From NCBI GenBank assembly GCA_018679295.1, contig JAHHLP010000504.1:1-17991 (forward strand): a stretch of 17,991 nt of DNA, given 5' to 3'. Position numbers and translations under genes: made by a program. The DNA comes from Rhodothermia bacterium. GTDB lineage: Bacteria; Bacteroidota; Rhodothermia; Rhodothermales; JABDKH01. The notes beneath the pieces are model-generated. The model was not told the origin of the DNA, did no database searches, and saw only the letters and a list, made by a program, of their open reading frames with translations. Shown here piece by piece: positions 7,652 through 14,926 of the stretch (its first letter is position 1; each line of letters opens with the position of its first letter).

Positions 7652-7734
7652 TGCATGCTTCCCAACAAAACAGCCTTACCCCGTAAACGTAACCCGCAGC
7701 GGTTGCGAATCTCGAGACTGCTGCCGGCCCCGAA

Positions 7735-9426
7735 TTACTTCGCGTACGAAACCGAGCGAACCTCGCGAATCACGGTCACCTTGATCTGGCCGGGGTACTG
7801 CATTTCTCTCTGGATCCGCTTCGAAATGTCGAGCGCCAGCATCTCGGCCTGCGAGTCAGAAACCAGGTCATGGTTTACAATTACCCGGATCTCACGACCT
7901 GCCTGAATCGCAAACACCCGCTCGACTCCGTCGAACGACGATGCGAGTGACTCCAGCTTTTCGAGTCTACGGATGTAAGCCTCAAGCGCCTCGCGACGTG
8001 CACCCGGACGGGCTCCCGACATGGCGTCGGCTGCCTGGACGAGAGGGGAGATGCTGTTTGTCATCTCGATCTCGTCGTGATGCGCCCCAACCGCGTTGCA
8101 GACCACGTCCGATTCCTTGTACTTCCGGCAGATCTCCATCCCGACAATTGCATGGGGATTCTCGTCGTCCTCCTCGTCGACTTTGCCGATATCGTGCAGC
8201 AATCCAGCGCGGCGGGCGACGGCAGAGTCAAGCCCCAGCTCTGCTGCGAGCAGTGAGGCGATGCGGGCCGTCTCGATCGAATGACTCAGGAGGTTCTGAC
8301 CGTAACTCGTCCGATAGCGCATTCTGCCGACCATCTTGGTAAGCCCCGGATCCAGTCCATGCAGGTTGAGGTCTATAGCGGTCCGCTCTCCCATCTCCAC
8401 GATCTCCTCATCTACCTCCGCGACCGTATTCTGAACGACTTCCTCAATCCGCGCCGGGTGAATGCGGCCGTCCTGGATGAGCTTCGTCAGTGCGATTCGG
8501 GCAATCTCCCGTCGGACAGGATTGAACCCGGAGAGGATCACGGCCTCAGGCGTGTCGTCGACAATCACCTCGATTCCCGTGGCTGCCTCGAACGCCCGGA
8601 TGTTACGCCCCTCACGCCCGATAATCCGACCCTTCATTTCATCGGACTGAATATTGACAACGGACACGGTGTTCTCGATAGCGTGACTCGCCGCCGTCCG
8701 CTGAATGGCATTGAGGATGACCTTTCGTGCCTCACGATTCGCCGTCAGCTTGGCCTCGTCCCGGATCTCTTTGATCAGCGAGGCAGCTTCCAGTTTCGCC
8801 TCATCAATAAGCGTCTGGATCAGCGCCTCGTGGGCCTCGGACTGAGAAAGGCCCGAGATCTGCTCAAGTTTGCGGACGTGTTCCTCTATGACCGTGTTCA
8901 GACGATCACGTTTCCGACGCGCATCCTCCGTCAGCCTCTCCGCCTCTTCCTCGCGCAGCTCGAGTCTCGACTCTCGGGCCGACACTTCCTGGAGGAGGTG
9001 GGCCGCTTCGTCGCGAATCTTGTCCGCATCCTTCTGTGTCTGTGCCGCGGCAGCCTTGAGGGCATCGAGAGCCTCTCCGGCTGAGATTACAGCCTTCTCC
9101 CGGTCGTTGACTCGCTCGGTGCGCCGACTGAGTTTCTTTCGTCTGTATTCGAGCTTGTCCTTCGTGGTCCGCAGTGCACGTCTACCCTCATCTGCCTCGC
9201 GATCGAGCTCTCGCTGTCGTTCGTTCAGTTCCTGCTCAACGCGATCAATGCGCTCGCGGCGGACGGTCCGGGCCTCCTCTTCGGCGTCCGAGATGATTCT
9301 TTGAGCTTCAGATTTCGCATTGGCGAGCCGCCTTTGGCCGAAATGCTGCAGTAAGAGTCTGTCTATTACTATTCCGAGGGCAAACGTACCTACGGCGACG
9401 ATGACGCCTGCCGTAGTTATATCCAT
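7735..9426 (-). CDS. rny: Ribonuclease Y
   Basis: Membrane-anchored endoribonuclease that starts mRNA decay, 563 aa (B. subtilis about 520). The N-terminal transmembrane helix spans residues about 5-24. A long charged coiled coil follows to about residue 230, somewhat longer than usual. The KH domain has GRIIGREGRN (267-276). The HD phosphohydrolase domain shows H382, the HD pair 411-412 in LLHDIGKVDEED, H426, H449-H450 and D467 in AADAMSGARPGARRE, so the metal site is intact. The start ATG at 9426 gives an N-terminus typical of the family. The 78-base leader follows the strong terminator of the upstream RNA gene, so rny probably has its own promoter in 9427-9504, though no convincing -10/-35 pair was found. 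Confidence 0.95.
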   Translation of the reverse strand: MDITTAGVIVAVGTFALGIVIDRLLLQHFGQRRLANAKSEAQRIISDAEEEARTVRRERIDRVEQELNERQRELDREADEGRRALRTTKDKLEYRRKKLSRRTERVNDREKAVISAGEALDALKAAAAQTQKDADKIRDEAAHLLQEVSARESRLELREEEAERLTEDARRKRDRLNTVIEEHVRKLEQISGLSQSEAHEALIQTLIDEAKLEAASLIKEIRDEAKLTANREARKVILNAIQRTAASHAIENTVSVVNIQSDEMKGRIIGREGRNIRAFEAATGIEVIVDDTPEAVILSGFNPVRREIARIALTKLIQDGRIHPARIEEVVQNTVAEVDEEIVEMGERTAIDLNLHGLDPGLTKMVGRMRYRTSYGQNLLSHSIETARIASLLAAELGLDSAVARRAGLLHDIGKVDEEDDENPHAIVGMEICRKYKESDVVCNAVGAHHDEIEMTNSISPLVQAADAMSGARPGARREALEAYIRRLEKLESLASSFDGVERVFAIQAGREIRVIVNHDLVSDSQAEMLALDISKRIQREMQYPGQIKVTVIREVRSVSYAK

Positions 9427-9504
9427 TGTCTGGTATCGAGCTTAATTGTGATCCGGCGAGTTCGGGCGCCGGTAACAGTGCGTCAAGATAGTTTTTCTCG
9501 GCAG

Positions 9505-9550
9505 AAAAAAAACCCCGGCAGGTTCCGTTCAAGGTCACCTGGCCGGGGTT
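9505..9550 (-). terminator. Strong Rho-independent terminator after the 6S RNA/zapA unit
   Basis: On the minus strand a GC-rich stem, AACCCCGGC(C)AGGT paired with ACCTGCCGGGGTT, has a single bulged C and a 13-base loop. It runs from 9550 to 9511 and is followed by eight T (9512-9505). A second small hairpin, GCCGT-GAAG-ACGGC (9565-9552), precedes it directly. It ends transcription coming from zapA and the RNA gene before rny. On the plus strand there is no T run, so it is unidirectional. Confidence 0.9.
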
Positions 9551-9566
9551 TGCCGTCTTCACGGCT

Positions 9567-9747
9567 ATCCTGCGGCGTGGATATGAAGAACCTCCTCCAT
9601 ATCACAGTGGGCACCGCTCGCGTCTTTCCGGCTTCCCCGGCTCACCCCGAAGGGCAAGAACCCGAAGGTCTGGGGTCTGCTGTCCAAACGCGAAGGATGG
9701 TTCCCTAAAGTAAAGATGTTAGGTTCTTACTTTGCAGGCCGCAGGAG
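9567..9747 (-). ncRNA. ssrS: Probable 6S RNA
   Basis: Non-coding RNA of about 180 nt, read on the minus strand between zapA and a strong terminator. This is the size and one of the usual places for 6S RNA, the regulator that binds the sigma70 RNA polymerase holoenzyme by imitating an open promoter. A closing stem TCCTGCGGC (9746-9738) pairs perfectly with GCCGCAGGA (9576-9568). Inside it is a wide bubble with a hairpin on each strand: AAAGTAA/TTACTTT on the 5' side and a 9-bp stem GATATGGAG/CTTCATATC on the 3' side. An inner stem follows (GGG-ACC-CGCGT with ACGCG-GGT-CCC, with small internal loops), then a GC-rich apical part with ACCCC/GGGGT. This rod-with-central-bubble layout is that of 6S RNA. 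The pairing was done by eye, without a covariance model. Another structured RNA remains possible. Confidence 0.65.
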
Positions 9748-9748
9748 A

Positions 9749-9780
9749 TTGATACACGTACGAGTAGCGGAAAAGTTCAA
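9749..9780 (-). promoter_or_regulatory. Probable promoter of the 6S RNA
   Basis: On the minus strand TTGAAC (9780-9775) is followed by TATCAA (9754-9749) after 20 bases, or by the overlapping TGTATC (9756-9751) after 18 bases. Transcription would start a few bases downstream, just at the closing stem of the RNA. The spacing is long for a standard sigma70 promoter, so confidence is limited; the RNA could also be processed from the zapA transcript. Confidence 0.4.
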
Positions 9781-9827
9781 CCCGAGTTGGTAACGACGCA
9801 AAGTCCTCACTTCAACGACAGAAGTGA

Positions 9828-10118
9828 TCAGCTTGCGTACAAGACGGTGTCGAGCAGGTCACTCAGTTCGTCGAGCGAGCGGGCCACACGATCCTTGTCC
9901 TCGCGCACTTCGTTCTGGTGGGAAAACAACTCTTCCGTTACGGCTAGTCCTGCGATGACTGCCGTGGTTATGTCCTGCTGGTCAGGATGGGCGTCTCGAA
10001 AGGAACGCATCTTGACGTCGAGATAATCCGCGATGCCCTTCGTCAGCTCCTCGTCGTTTTCGTCGACGCGGAGGCCGTATTCGCGACCGAGGATCCGAAC
10101 CCTAATCGATTTTTCCAT
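9828..10118 (-). CDS. zapA: Cell division protein ZapA
   Basis: Cytosolic FtsZ-binding protein of 96 aa that cross-links FtsZ filaments at the division ring. The N-terminal globular part begins KSIRVRILGREYGLRVDENDEE and continues through the helix LTKGIADYLDVKMRSFRDAHP. The central segment QQDITTAVIAGLAVTEELF is strongly typical of ZapA, and a C-terminal coiled coil (HQNEVREDKDRVARSLDELSDLL) mediates tetramerisation. The ATG at 10118 is preferred over the longer in-frame start at 10229, because the extra 37 residues run back through the upstream gene's end. It lies 28 bases after the small coiled-coil gene and directly before the 6S RNA. Confidence 0.9.
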   Translation of the reverse strand: MEKSIRVRILGREYGLRVDENDEELTKGIADYLDVKMRSFRDAHPDQQDITTAVIAGLAVTEELFSHQNEVREDKDRVARSLDELSDLLDTVLYAS

Positions 10119-10146
10119 GTCAGCTTCAGTGGGAGTGCGATTCACC

Positions 10147-10467
10147 CTACCCTGTTTCGTGATCCAGGTACGTATCGATGGCATCGATAAATCCGCGCAC
10201 CTTGGCACGTAGGTCGTCGGGGTCTCCATCGAACGAAATCGCCGGACGACTATCTCGGCTGTCCAGCTGAGCCCTCAACTCGTTGATGGACTTGGCCATT
10301 TCCTCGTTCTCTGAGCGCAGACGGAGTATCTCATCTGCTGCTGCCTCGACACGATCGCGAAGCCTCTCGAGCGCCTCGATCTTACGCAGCGGCGTGACGT
10401 TTTTCGGGCTGCCGTTCTTGGGTGTCTTTCCGGTCTTGCCCGAGTGTGTCTTGTTTCTGGTGGCCAT
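10147..10467 (-). CDS. Small coiled-coil protein of unknown function upstream of zapA
   Basis: Protein of 106 aa without a signal or membrane segment. Residues 1-27 are basic and low-complexity (Lys, Thr, Gly, Asn, Ser). Residues about 28-68 form a clear heptad coiled coil (KIEALERLRDRVEAAADEIL, then RLRSENEEMAKSINELRAQL). A short C-terminal helix (LRAKVRGFIDAIDTYLDHE) follows a polar linker. No enzymatic motif is present. Its place immediately before zapA on the same strand, 28 bases apart, and its form suggest a partner of ZapA or FtsZ, comparable in shape to ZapB. That is inference from context; I do not recognise the family with certainty. The ATG at 10467 is chosen over an in-frame start 27 bases upstream because it gives the MATRNK start. 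The 89-base gap to pheT could hold its promoter. Confidence 0.75.
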   Translation of the reverse strand: MATRNKTHSGKTGKTPKNGSPKNVTPLRKIEALERLRDRVEAAADEILRLRSENEEMAKSINELRAQLDSRDSRPAISFDGDPDDLRAKVRGFIDAIDTYLDHETG

Positions 10468-10556
10468 TCCGCAATTACCTGTTAGGCGGCGCAAGTCATC
10501 CGAACGGGGAGAATACGCATTCGAAATCTCTATATCGCTTTTGCGAATATAAAAAT

Positions 10557-13034
10557 CTAGTCGCGAAGTTCTGCGGTATGCACTCTGGCTACCGACTTCA
10601 CGATCTTCGCGACCTGCTCATCCACGTCCGCATCGGTCAGTGTTCTGTTCGCCGAGAACCGCAACGCGAAGGCGACGCTCTTGCGTGAGGCCCCGACGCC
10701 CTTACCCTCGTAAACGTCGAAAACCCGGACATCCGTCAATAGCGGTTTACCCTCCTGCCGAATGGTGTCCTGCATGTGGCCGACGCGGGTCGCCTCGTCG
10801 ACAACGAATGCGAGATCTCGTTCCACGGTCGGGAATCGGTTCACAGGTACGTAATCCGAGTTACTGCCGATCGCTGTTGTCCGCAGCAGTCTGGACCAGT
10901 TCAACTCAGCAAAGTAAACAGGTGTGTCAATTCCTTCTGCGGATGCGCGTTCGGGATCTAGCATCGCCGCGAACCCCAACACAGTGCCGCCAGTCGCATA
11001 TTCGAGCCGGTATGCCGCTACGCCTGCGGCTTCAGGGTATTCCGTCTCCTCCACGCCGTGAATCTCCAATGCGTTCAAAATCGCAGCGACGGTTCCCTTC
11101 AAATCGAAGAAGTCGAGGCTCCGATCGGTCACGCCCCAGTGCCGCTGCCCGCTACTGCCGGCACACGCGATGAGGAGGGACTCGTGCTCTTCGTAGCCCG
11201 GGATGATGTTGTCAGGAAGGTCTTGTTTGGTGAACACATGACCGAACTCAATCACCCTGACGCCATCCTGACCGTGATTCAGATTGTGACGGATAACGCT
11301 CAGCGCGCCCGGCAAGAGGCTCGGCCGTAATGTGGTCATCTCTCGAGAGATGGCATTGGCCGTTCGTACCGGCGCGCCTCCACCCAGGTCGCCGAGGATC
11401 GAACTGTCACAGTACTCGCTGGCTCGGCCTTCAGGCAACAGGCTATTCGTATACACTTCCCGATACCCCCAGCCGGCGGCAAGGCCGAGAATTCTCTGGC
11501 GCGCGAGATCCTCAGGCCGATCACGCGGCGTGAAGCTGGGGACGGGAGTGGTCTTCGGCTCTTCGATGCGATCGTAGCCATATAGCCTCGCAACCTCCTC
11601 AATCAGGTCGATCTCCCTCTCAACATCGGGCCGATGAGGCGGTACGCGAAAGCGAATGACATCAGATTTGTCGTCGACGACTTCGAAGCCGATCTGCGTC
11701 AGCAGGCCTACTACCTCTTCCCGTGCGACTTCCATTCCGGTGATCGCCTGTATTCGTGCCAAGCGGAGATCGAGCGCCCGTTGCTTGGACGGATTTGGAT
11801 GCTCGTCCACTATGCCGTCGACGACCTTGCCTCCCGCCACTTCCTGCATCAGGAAAGCGGCTCGCATCGCAGCCCATGCCTGGATCTCCGTATCGACGCC
11901 ACGCTCAAATCGATACGATGCGTCGGTCTGAAGCCCGAGCGCCTTGGCGGTCCGACGAATGGAGGCAGGACTGAAATAGGCGCTCTCGATCAGAACGTCC
12001 TTCGTCTTCTCAGACACCTCCGAATTCTGCCCGCCCATCACGCCGGCAATGGCGCCCTCTCGATCGGCATCACAGATCATCAATGTCCCTGCGGGAAGTT
12101 CTCGCTCCTCGTCATCGAGTGTGACGAATTTGCCGGGCTCCTTGGTTGGCCGCACGATGATAGAGGGGCCTGCAATCTGCTCGAGGTCAAAGGCATGCAG
12201 GGGCTGTCCGCATTCGTACATCACATAGTTGGTCACGTCGACGACGTTGTTACGTGGGCGCAGGCCCACCACGGTGAGGCGCTCCTTGAGCCAGTCCGGC
12301 GAGTCTCCAATGGTAACCCCACGGACAACCACACCCACGTACCGTCTGCACAGCTCGTCATCTTCGATCGAAATCGTGACATGGTCTGCCGCGTCGCCTC
12401 CGTCTGCCGGCACATCAACCTCCGGCGTGTGCAGCGTGCTATCCGTCAACGCTGCGACATCTCTTGCAACTCCAAGGTGACTTGCGGCATCGGGGCGATT
12501 CGGTGTGATCGCGATATCCAGGACGGCATCGCTGCGTCTTCCAACGGACGCGAGGTAGTCCGAGAAAGGTGTGCCGACGATAGCATCCTCTTCGAGGACC
12601 ATGATGCCTGAATGATCATCAGAGAGGCCCAGTTCGTCTTCCGCACAAATCATTCCTTCAGACTTGGTGCCCCGAATCTTCGCCCGGCGGATCTTGACCA
12701 GGGTCCGCTGGTCAGGGGCATCTCTGCTGGGCAGCTCGAGACTGCTGCCAACCAGAGCGACCGGTACCTTTTGGCCCACGGCAACATTGGGGGCACCGCA
12801 TACGATCTGTAGCGGCTCTTCATCTCCGACATCGACACTGCAAACGGTTAGCCGATCCGCGTCCGGATGCTTGGTGACCTCGAGTACATGTCCGACGACA
12901 ACCCCTCCGGGCACGGCTCCAATCTGATCGACGGATTCTACCTCGAGCCCTGCCATCGTGAGCTTCTCGGCTAGCTCGCCGACCGCGATCCCGACGTCGA
13001 CATAATCCTGAAGCCAGTTGTAACTGATTTTCAT
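10557..13034 (-). CDS. pheT: Phenylalanine-tRNA ligase beta subunit
   Basis: Beta subunit of the alpha2-beta2 phenylalanyl-tRNA synthetase, 825 aa (usually about 790-810). It starts MKISYNWLQDYVDVG, the standard N-terminus. The tRNA-binding OB-fold follows at about residues 39-150 (VVVGHVLEVTKHPDADRLTVC). Next come the B3/B4 editing domain (QPLHAFDLEQIAG, then a segment with SAYFSPASIRRTAKALGL and SYRFERGVD) and the B5 domain near 410-490 (VPPHRPDVEREIDLIEEVARLYGY). The C-terminal FDX-ACB anticodon-arm domain begins VNRFPTVERDLAFVVDE. The start at 13034 is fixed by homology; an upstream open frame to 13157 runs back over the end of pheS and is rejected. It lies 19 bases after pheS, clearly one operon. 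Confidence 0.97.
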   Translation of the reverse strand: MKISYNWLQDYVDVGIAVGELAEKLTMAGLEVESVDQIGAVPGGVVVGHVLEVTKHPDADRLTVCSVDVGDEEPLQIVCGAPNVAVGQKVPVALVGSSLELPSRDAPDQRTLVKIRRAKIRGTKSEGMICAEDELGLSDDHSGIMVLEEDAIVGTPFSDYLASVGRRSDAVLDIAITPNRPDAASHLGVARDVAALTDSTLHTPEVDVPADGGDAADHVTISIEDDELCRRYVGVVVRGVTIGDSPDWLKERLTVVGLRPRNNVVDVTNYVMYECGQPLHAFDLEQIAGPSIIVRPTKEPGKFVTLDDEERELPAGTLMICDADREGAIAGVMGGQNSEVSEKTKDVLIESAYFSPASIRRTAKALGLQTDASYRFERGVDTEIQAWAAMRAAFLMQEVAGGKVVDGIVDEHPNPSKQRALDLRLARIQAITGMEVAREEVVGLLTQIGFEVVDDKSDVIRFRVPPHRPDVEREIDLIEEVARLYGYDRIEEPKTTPVPSFTPRDRPEDLARQRILGLAAGWGYREVYTNSLLPEGRASEYCDSSILGDLGGGAPVRTANAISREMTTLRPSLLPGALSVIRHNLNHGQDGVRVIEFGHVFTKQDLPDNIIPGYEEHESLLIACAGSSGQRHWGVTDRSLDFFDLKGTVAAILNALEIHGVEETEYPEAAGVAAYRLEYATGGTVLGFAAMLDPERASAEGIDTPVYFAELNWSRLLRTTAIGSNSDYVPVNRFPTVERDLAFVVDEATRVGHMQDTIRQEGKPLLTDVRVFDVYEGKGVGASRKSVAFALRFSANRTLTDADVDEQVAKIVKSVARVHTAELRD

Positions 13035-13053
13035 GATGGGTCCTTGGTCGAAT

Positions 13054-14061
13054 TCAGAACTGGTCCAGGAAACGGAAGTCGTTTTCGTAGAAGAGCCGAA
13101 TGTCAGGTATGTTGTAGCGGATGAGTGCGATACGCTCGATGCCCATCCCGAAGGCATACCCGGTATACTTCTCCGAATCGATTCCTACCGCCTCGAGCAC
13201 GTTCGGGTCGACCATGCCGGACCCCAGGATCTCGAGCCACCTGCCTCCGCCCTCGAGCGTCTCATCTTCCCACCAAATGTCAACCTCGGCGCTCGGTTCG
13301 GTAAACGGGAAGAAGCTCGGCCTGAACCGCATCCGAACGTCTTCGTGAAAGATGGCTTTTGCAAACACATGCAGGTCGTGTTTCAGGTCCCCGAATGTTA
13401 TACCCTCCGCCACGACCAACCCTTCAACCTGGTGAAAGAGACAGTACGACTTGAAGGAGAGGGCCTCGTTTCGGTACACGCGCCCCGGGACGATTACTCG
13501 AATCGGGGGCTTCTGTTGTTCCATCACGCGGATCTGTACGGGTGATGTATGTGTGCGGAGGAGCACGCCATCGTCACCGTTCTCTGACGGCTCAACGAAC
13601 AACGTATCCTGCATGTCCCTTGCCGGATGGTCCGGCGGGAAGTTTAGCGCTGTGAAGTTGTGCCACTCGTCCTCGATCTCCGGTCCCTCTTCTACTACGA
13701 AGCCCATTCTCTCGAAGACCCGCTGGATGTCGTACCGTGTGCGTGTGAGCGGGTGAATGGATCCTGAGGGATGCGGGCGGCCGGGAAGCGTAAGGTCGAT
13801 CTCCGCAAGCGCCCCCGATCCCTCATGGATCTGCTTGCGCGCCTGCTCCAGACGTTCTTCCGCGAGCCGCTTCAACTCGTTGATCTGCTGGCCGACCTCG
13901 CGGCGAGCTTCTTTCGCGACAGTGGGTATTTTCTTGAGCAGCGCCGTGATTTCTCCCTGCTTCTTGCTTAAGAACCGGAGCCTGAATTCCTCCAGGGCTT
14001 CCTGGCTGTCGATCGCGTGTCGAGAGATCTCTTCGCGAAGCTTTTCGATCGTGTCGATCAT
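13054..14061 (-). CDS. pheS: Phenylalanine-tRNA ligase alpha subunit
   Basis: Catalytic class II alpha subunit, 335 aa. The N-terminal coiled-coil arm spans residues about 1-85. The catalytic core includes RPHPSGSIHPLT, motif 1 near VFERMGFVVEEGPEIEDEWHNF, motif 2 GRVYRNEALSFKSYCLFHQVEGL, and motif 3 AFGMGIERIALIRYNIPDIR, with the usual ending ENDFRFLDQF. The ATG at 14061 is chosen because it places the conserved LSKKQG of the arm at the usual distance from the start. Earlier in-frame starts (ATG 14088, TTG 14103) lie in the tail of the terminator hairpin that precedes the gene. The sequence AAGG directly abuts the chosen ATG, too close for a normal ribosome-binding site. It is followed by pheT. 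Confidence 0.96.
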   Translation of the reverse strand: MIDTIEKLREEISRHAIDSQEALEEFRLRFLSKKQGEITALLKKIPTVAKEARREVGQQINELKRLAEERLEQARKQIHEGSGALAEIDLTLPGRPHPSGSIHPLTRTRYDIQRVFERMGFVVEEGPEIEDEWHNFTALNFPPDHPARDMQDTLFVEPSENGDDGVLLRTHTSPVQIRVMEQQKPPIRVIVPGRVYRNEALSFKSYCLFHQVEGLVVAEGITFGDLKHDLHVFAKAIFHEDVRMRFRPSFFPFTEPSAEVDIWWEDETLEGGGRWLEILGSGMVDPNVLEAVGIDSEKYTGYAFGMGIERIALIRYNIPDIRLFYENDFRFLDQF

Positions 14062-14089
14062 CCTTGTGCCAATGATTTTGCCTATCATG

Positions 14090-14126
14090 AAAAAGCCCGC
14101 CAAACCTGCAAGCAGGGGGCGGGCTT
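14090..14126 (-). terminator. Intrinsic terminator or attenuator between rplT and pheS
   Basis: On the minus strand AAGCCCGCC (14126-14118) pairs perfectly with GGCGGGCTT (14101-14093). The loop itself contains a second stem, CCTGC/GCAGG (14116-14112 with 14109-14105), and five T (14094-14090) follow. This is a strong Rho-independent terminator. It ends the infC-rpmI-rplT transcript 85 bases after the rplT stop and only 28 bases before the pheS start, the place where E. coli has its pheST attenuator. No Phe-rich leader peptide was found, so simple termination with partial read-through is equally likely. Confidence 0.85.
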
Positions 14127-14210
14127 CTCCGTAGTTTGAGTCAGCGTACCGTGTACAGCACCCTCCTGGCAGGAATCAGCGGGATTGCACGGTAAAGAAG
14201 TCATTGCACC

Positions 14211-14558
14211 TCATGCCGAAACCTCTTTTACGACCTGTTCGAATGCGGATGGGTCGTTCATGGCGAGGTCGGCGAGGACCTTGCGGTTCAGTTCAACGTC
14301 TGACTTCCGCAAATCGCCTATGAGACGTGAGTACGACGTACCGTTAATACGGGCCGCAGCATTGATGCGGGCAATCCACAGCCGCCTGAACTGACGCTTG
14401 CGTGCGCGACGATCCCGGTACTGGTATTGAAGGCCCTTTTCAACGGCATGCTTGGCGACCGTGTAGATGGTTCCTCTACGGCCCCAGTAGCCCTTGGCCA
14501 TGCTCAGTATGCGCTTGCGTCTGCGCCGAGCGGCTACTCTGTTTTTTGTACGTGGCAT
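14211..14558 (-). CDS. rplT: 50S ribosomal protein L20
   Basis: Ribosomal protein of 115 aa (E. coli 118) that binds 23S rRNA early in 50S assembly. It has the basic N-terminal extension (PRTKNRVAARRRRKRIL) and the conserved GYWGRRGTIYTVAKHAVEKG, YRDRRARKRQFRRLWIARINAA and GTSYSRLIGDL segments, ending LADLAMNDPSAFEQVV. It lies 23 bases after rpmI in the infC operon and is followed by the terminator. In other bacteria L20 represses its own operon; a possible RNA target here is the leader of rpmI. Confidence 0.97.
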   Translation of the reverse strand: MPRTKNRVAARRRRKRILSMAKGYWGRRGTIYTVAKHAVEKGLQYQYRDRRARKRQFRRLWIARINAAARINGTSYSRLIGDLRKSDVELNRKVLADLAMNDPSAFEQVVKEVSA

Positions 14559-14581
14559 CTATAACTCCGAGAAGGGCGTAC

Positions 14582-14776
14582 TTAAGCTCCGATCATCCGT
14601 TTGACCCGCGATTCGTCCGCGCGGTCGACGAGCGTATCAGAGCGAAGATTACGCTTCCTTTTCTGAGACTTCTTTGTGAGAATATGACGGTGGAACGCCT
14701 TCTTCCGCTTGATGCGGCCAGTCCCGGTCACCTTGAACCGTTTCTTCGCTCCACTATTTGACTTCATCTTAGGCAT
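14582..14776 (-). CDS. rpmI: 50S ribosomal protein L35
   Basis: Ribosomal protein of 64 aa, the normal length. It begins MPKMKSNSGAKKRFKVTGTG, continues with the conserved KAFHRHILTKKSQKRKRNLR segment and ends VKRMIGA. It lies between infC and rplT as in most bacteria. A 150-base leader separates it from infC, long enough for a translational control element. Confidence 0.96.
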   Translation of the reverse strand: MPKMKSNSGAKKRFKVTGTGRIKRKKAFHRHILTKKSQKRKRNLRSDTLVDRADESRVKRMIGA

Positions 14777-14926
14777 GTGTGCGATCGCTATTCTGATACG
14801 CGTGCGTATCGGCGCGCAAAAATTGCATAGCTCATAAATTTAGTGCACGGGATCAGCCGGACGCAACCGAAGTGCCAATAGCGGACGGCTCAGCGGTAGG
14901 ATATTCGATGAACTTTGGGCCGGCGG
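14777..14926 (-). promoter_or_regulatory. infC-rpmI intergenic leader with a perfect hairpin, possible L20 control region
   Basis: This 150-base gap is long for an otherwise tight operon. On the minus strand GATACGC and GCGTATC (14810-14795) form a perfect palindrome separated by two bases. The hairpin ends 18 bases upstream of the rpmI start, where it could affect ribosome access. A palindromic GCGATCGC (14781-14788) lies between the hairpin and the gene. In E. coli and Bacillus, L20 represses the rpmI-rplT message by binding structured RNA in this area. The structure is seen; control by L20 is inferred. Confidence 0.35.

Noticed and set aside
7652..7734. Terminator between the convergent permease and rny genes
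   Set aside because: Only a weak GCAGC/GCTGC pairing without a T run is visible, not enough to call a terminator.
8281..9084. Plus-strand open frame of 267 codons inside rny
   Set aside because: It lies wholly antisense to the highly conserved KH/HD and coiled-coil coding sequence of RNase Y; its residues show no domain pattern and it is a codon-bias shadow of a GC-rich gene.
9448..9708. Plus-strand open frame of 86 codons over the 6S RNA region
   Set aside because: It runs through the terminator hairpin and the structured RNA, has no family pattern, and the opposite strand explains the region better.
9710..9740. Second metal operator (GTTAGG-like half-site)
   Set aside because: It has no matching second half-site; the local dyad AAAGTAA/TTACTTT is better explained as a hairpin of the 6S RNA candidate.
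11634..12611. Plus-strand open frame of 325 codons inside pheT
   Set aside because: Antisense to conserved pheT domains, no recognisable motif, no plausible ribosome-binding site.
14130..14213. Phe leader peptide or T-box before pheS
   Set aside because: No small frame with several Phe codons was found; the best Shine-Dalgarno (AGGAGG, 14167-14162) abuts a GTG with no spacing. The leader is too short for a T-box stem I, and AGGGTGCTGTACACGG only loosely resembles a T-box sequence.
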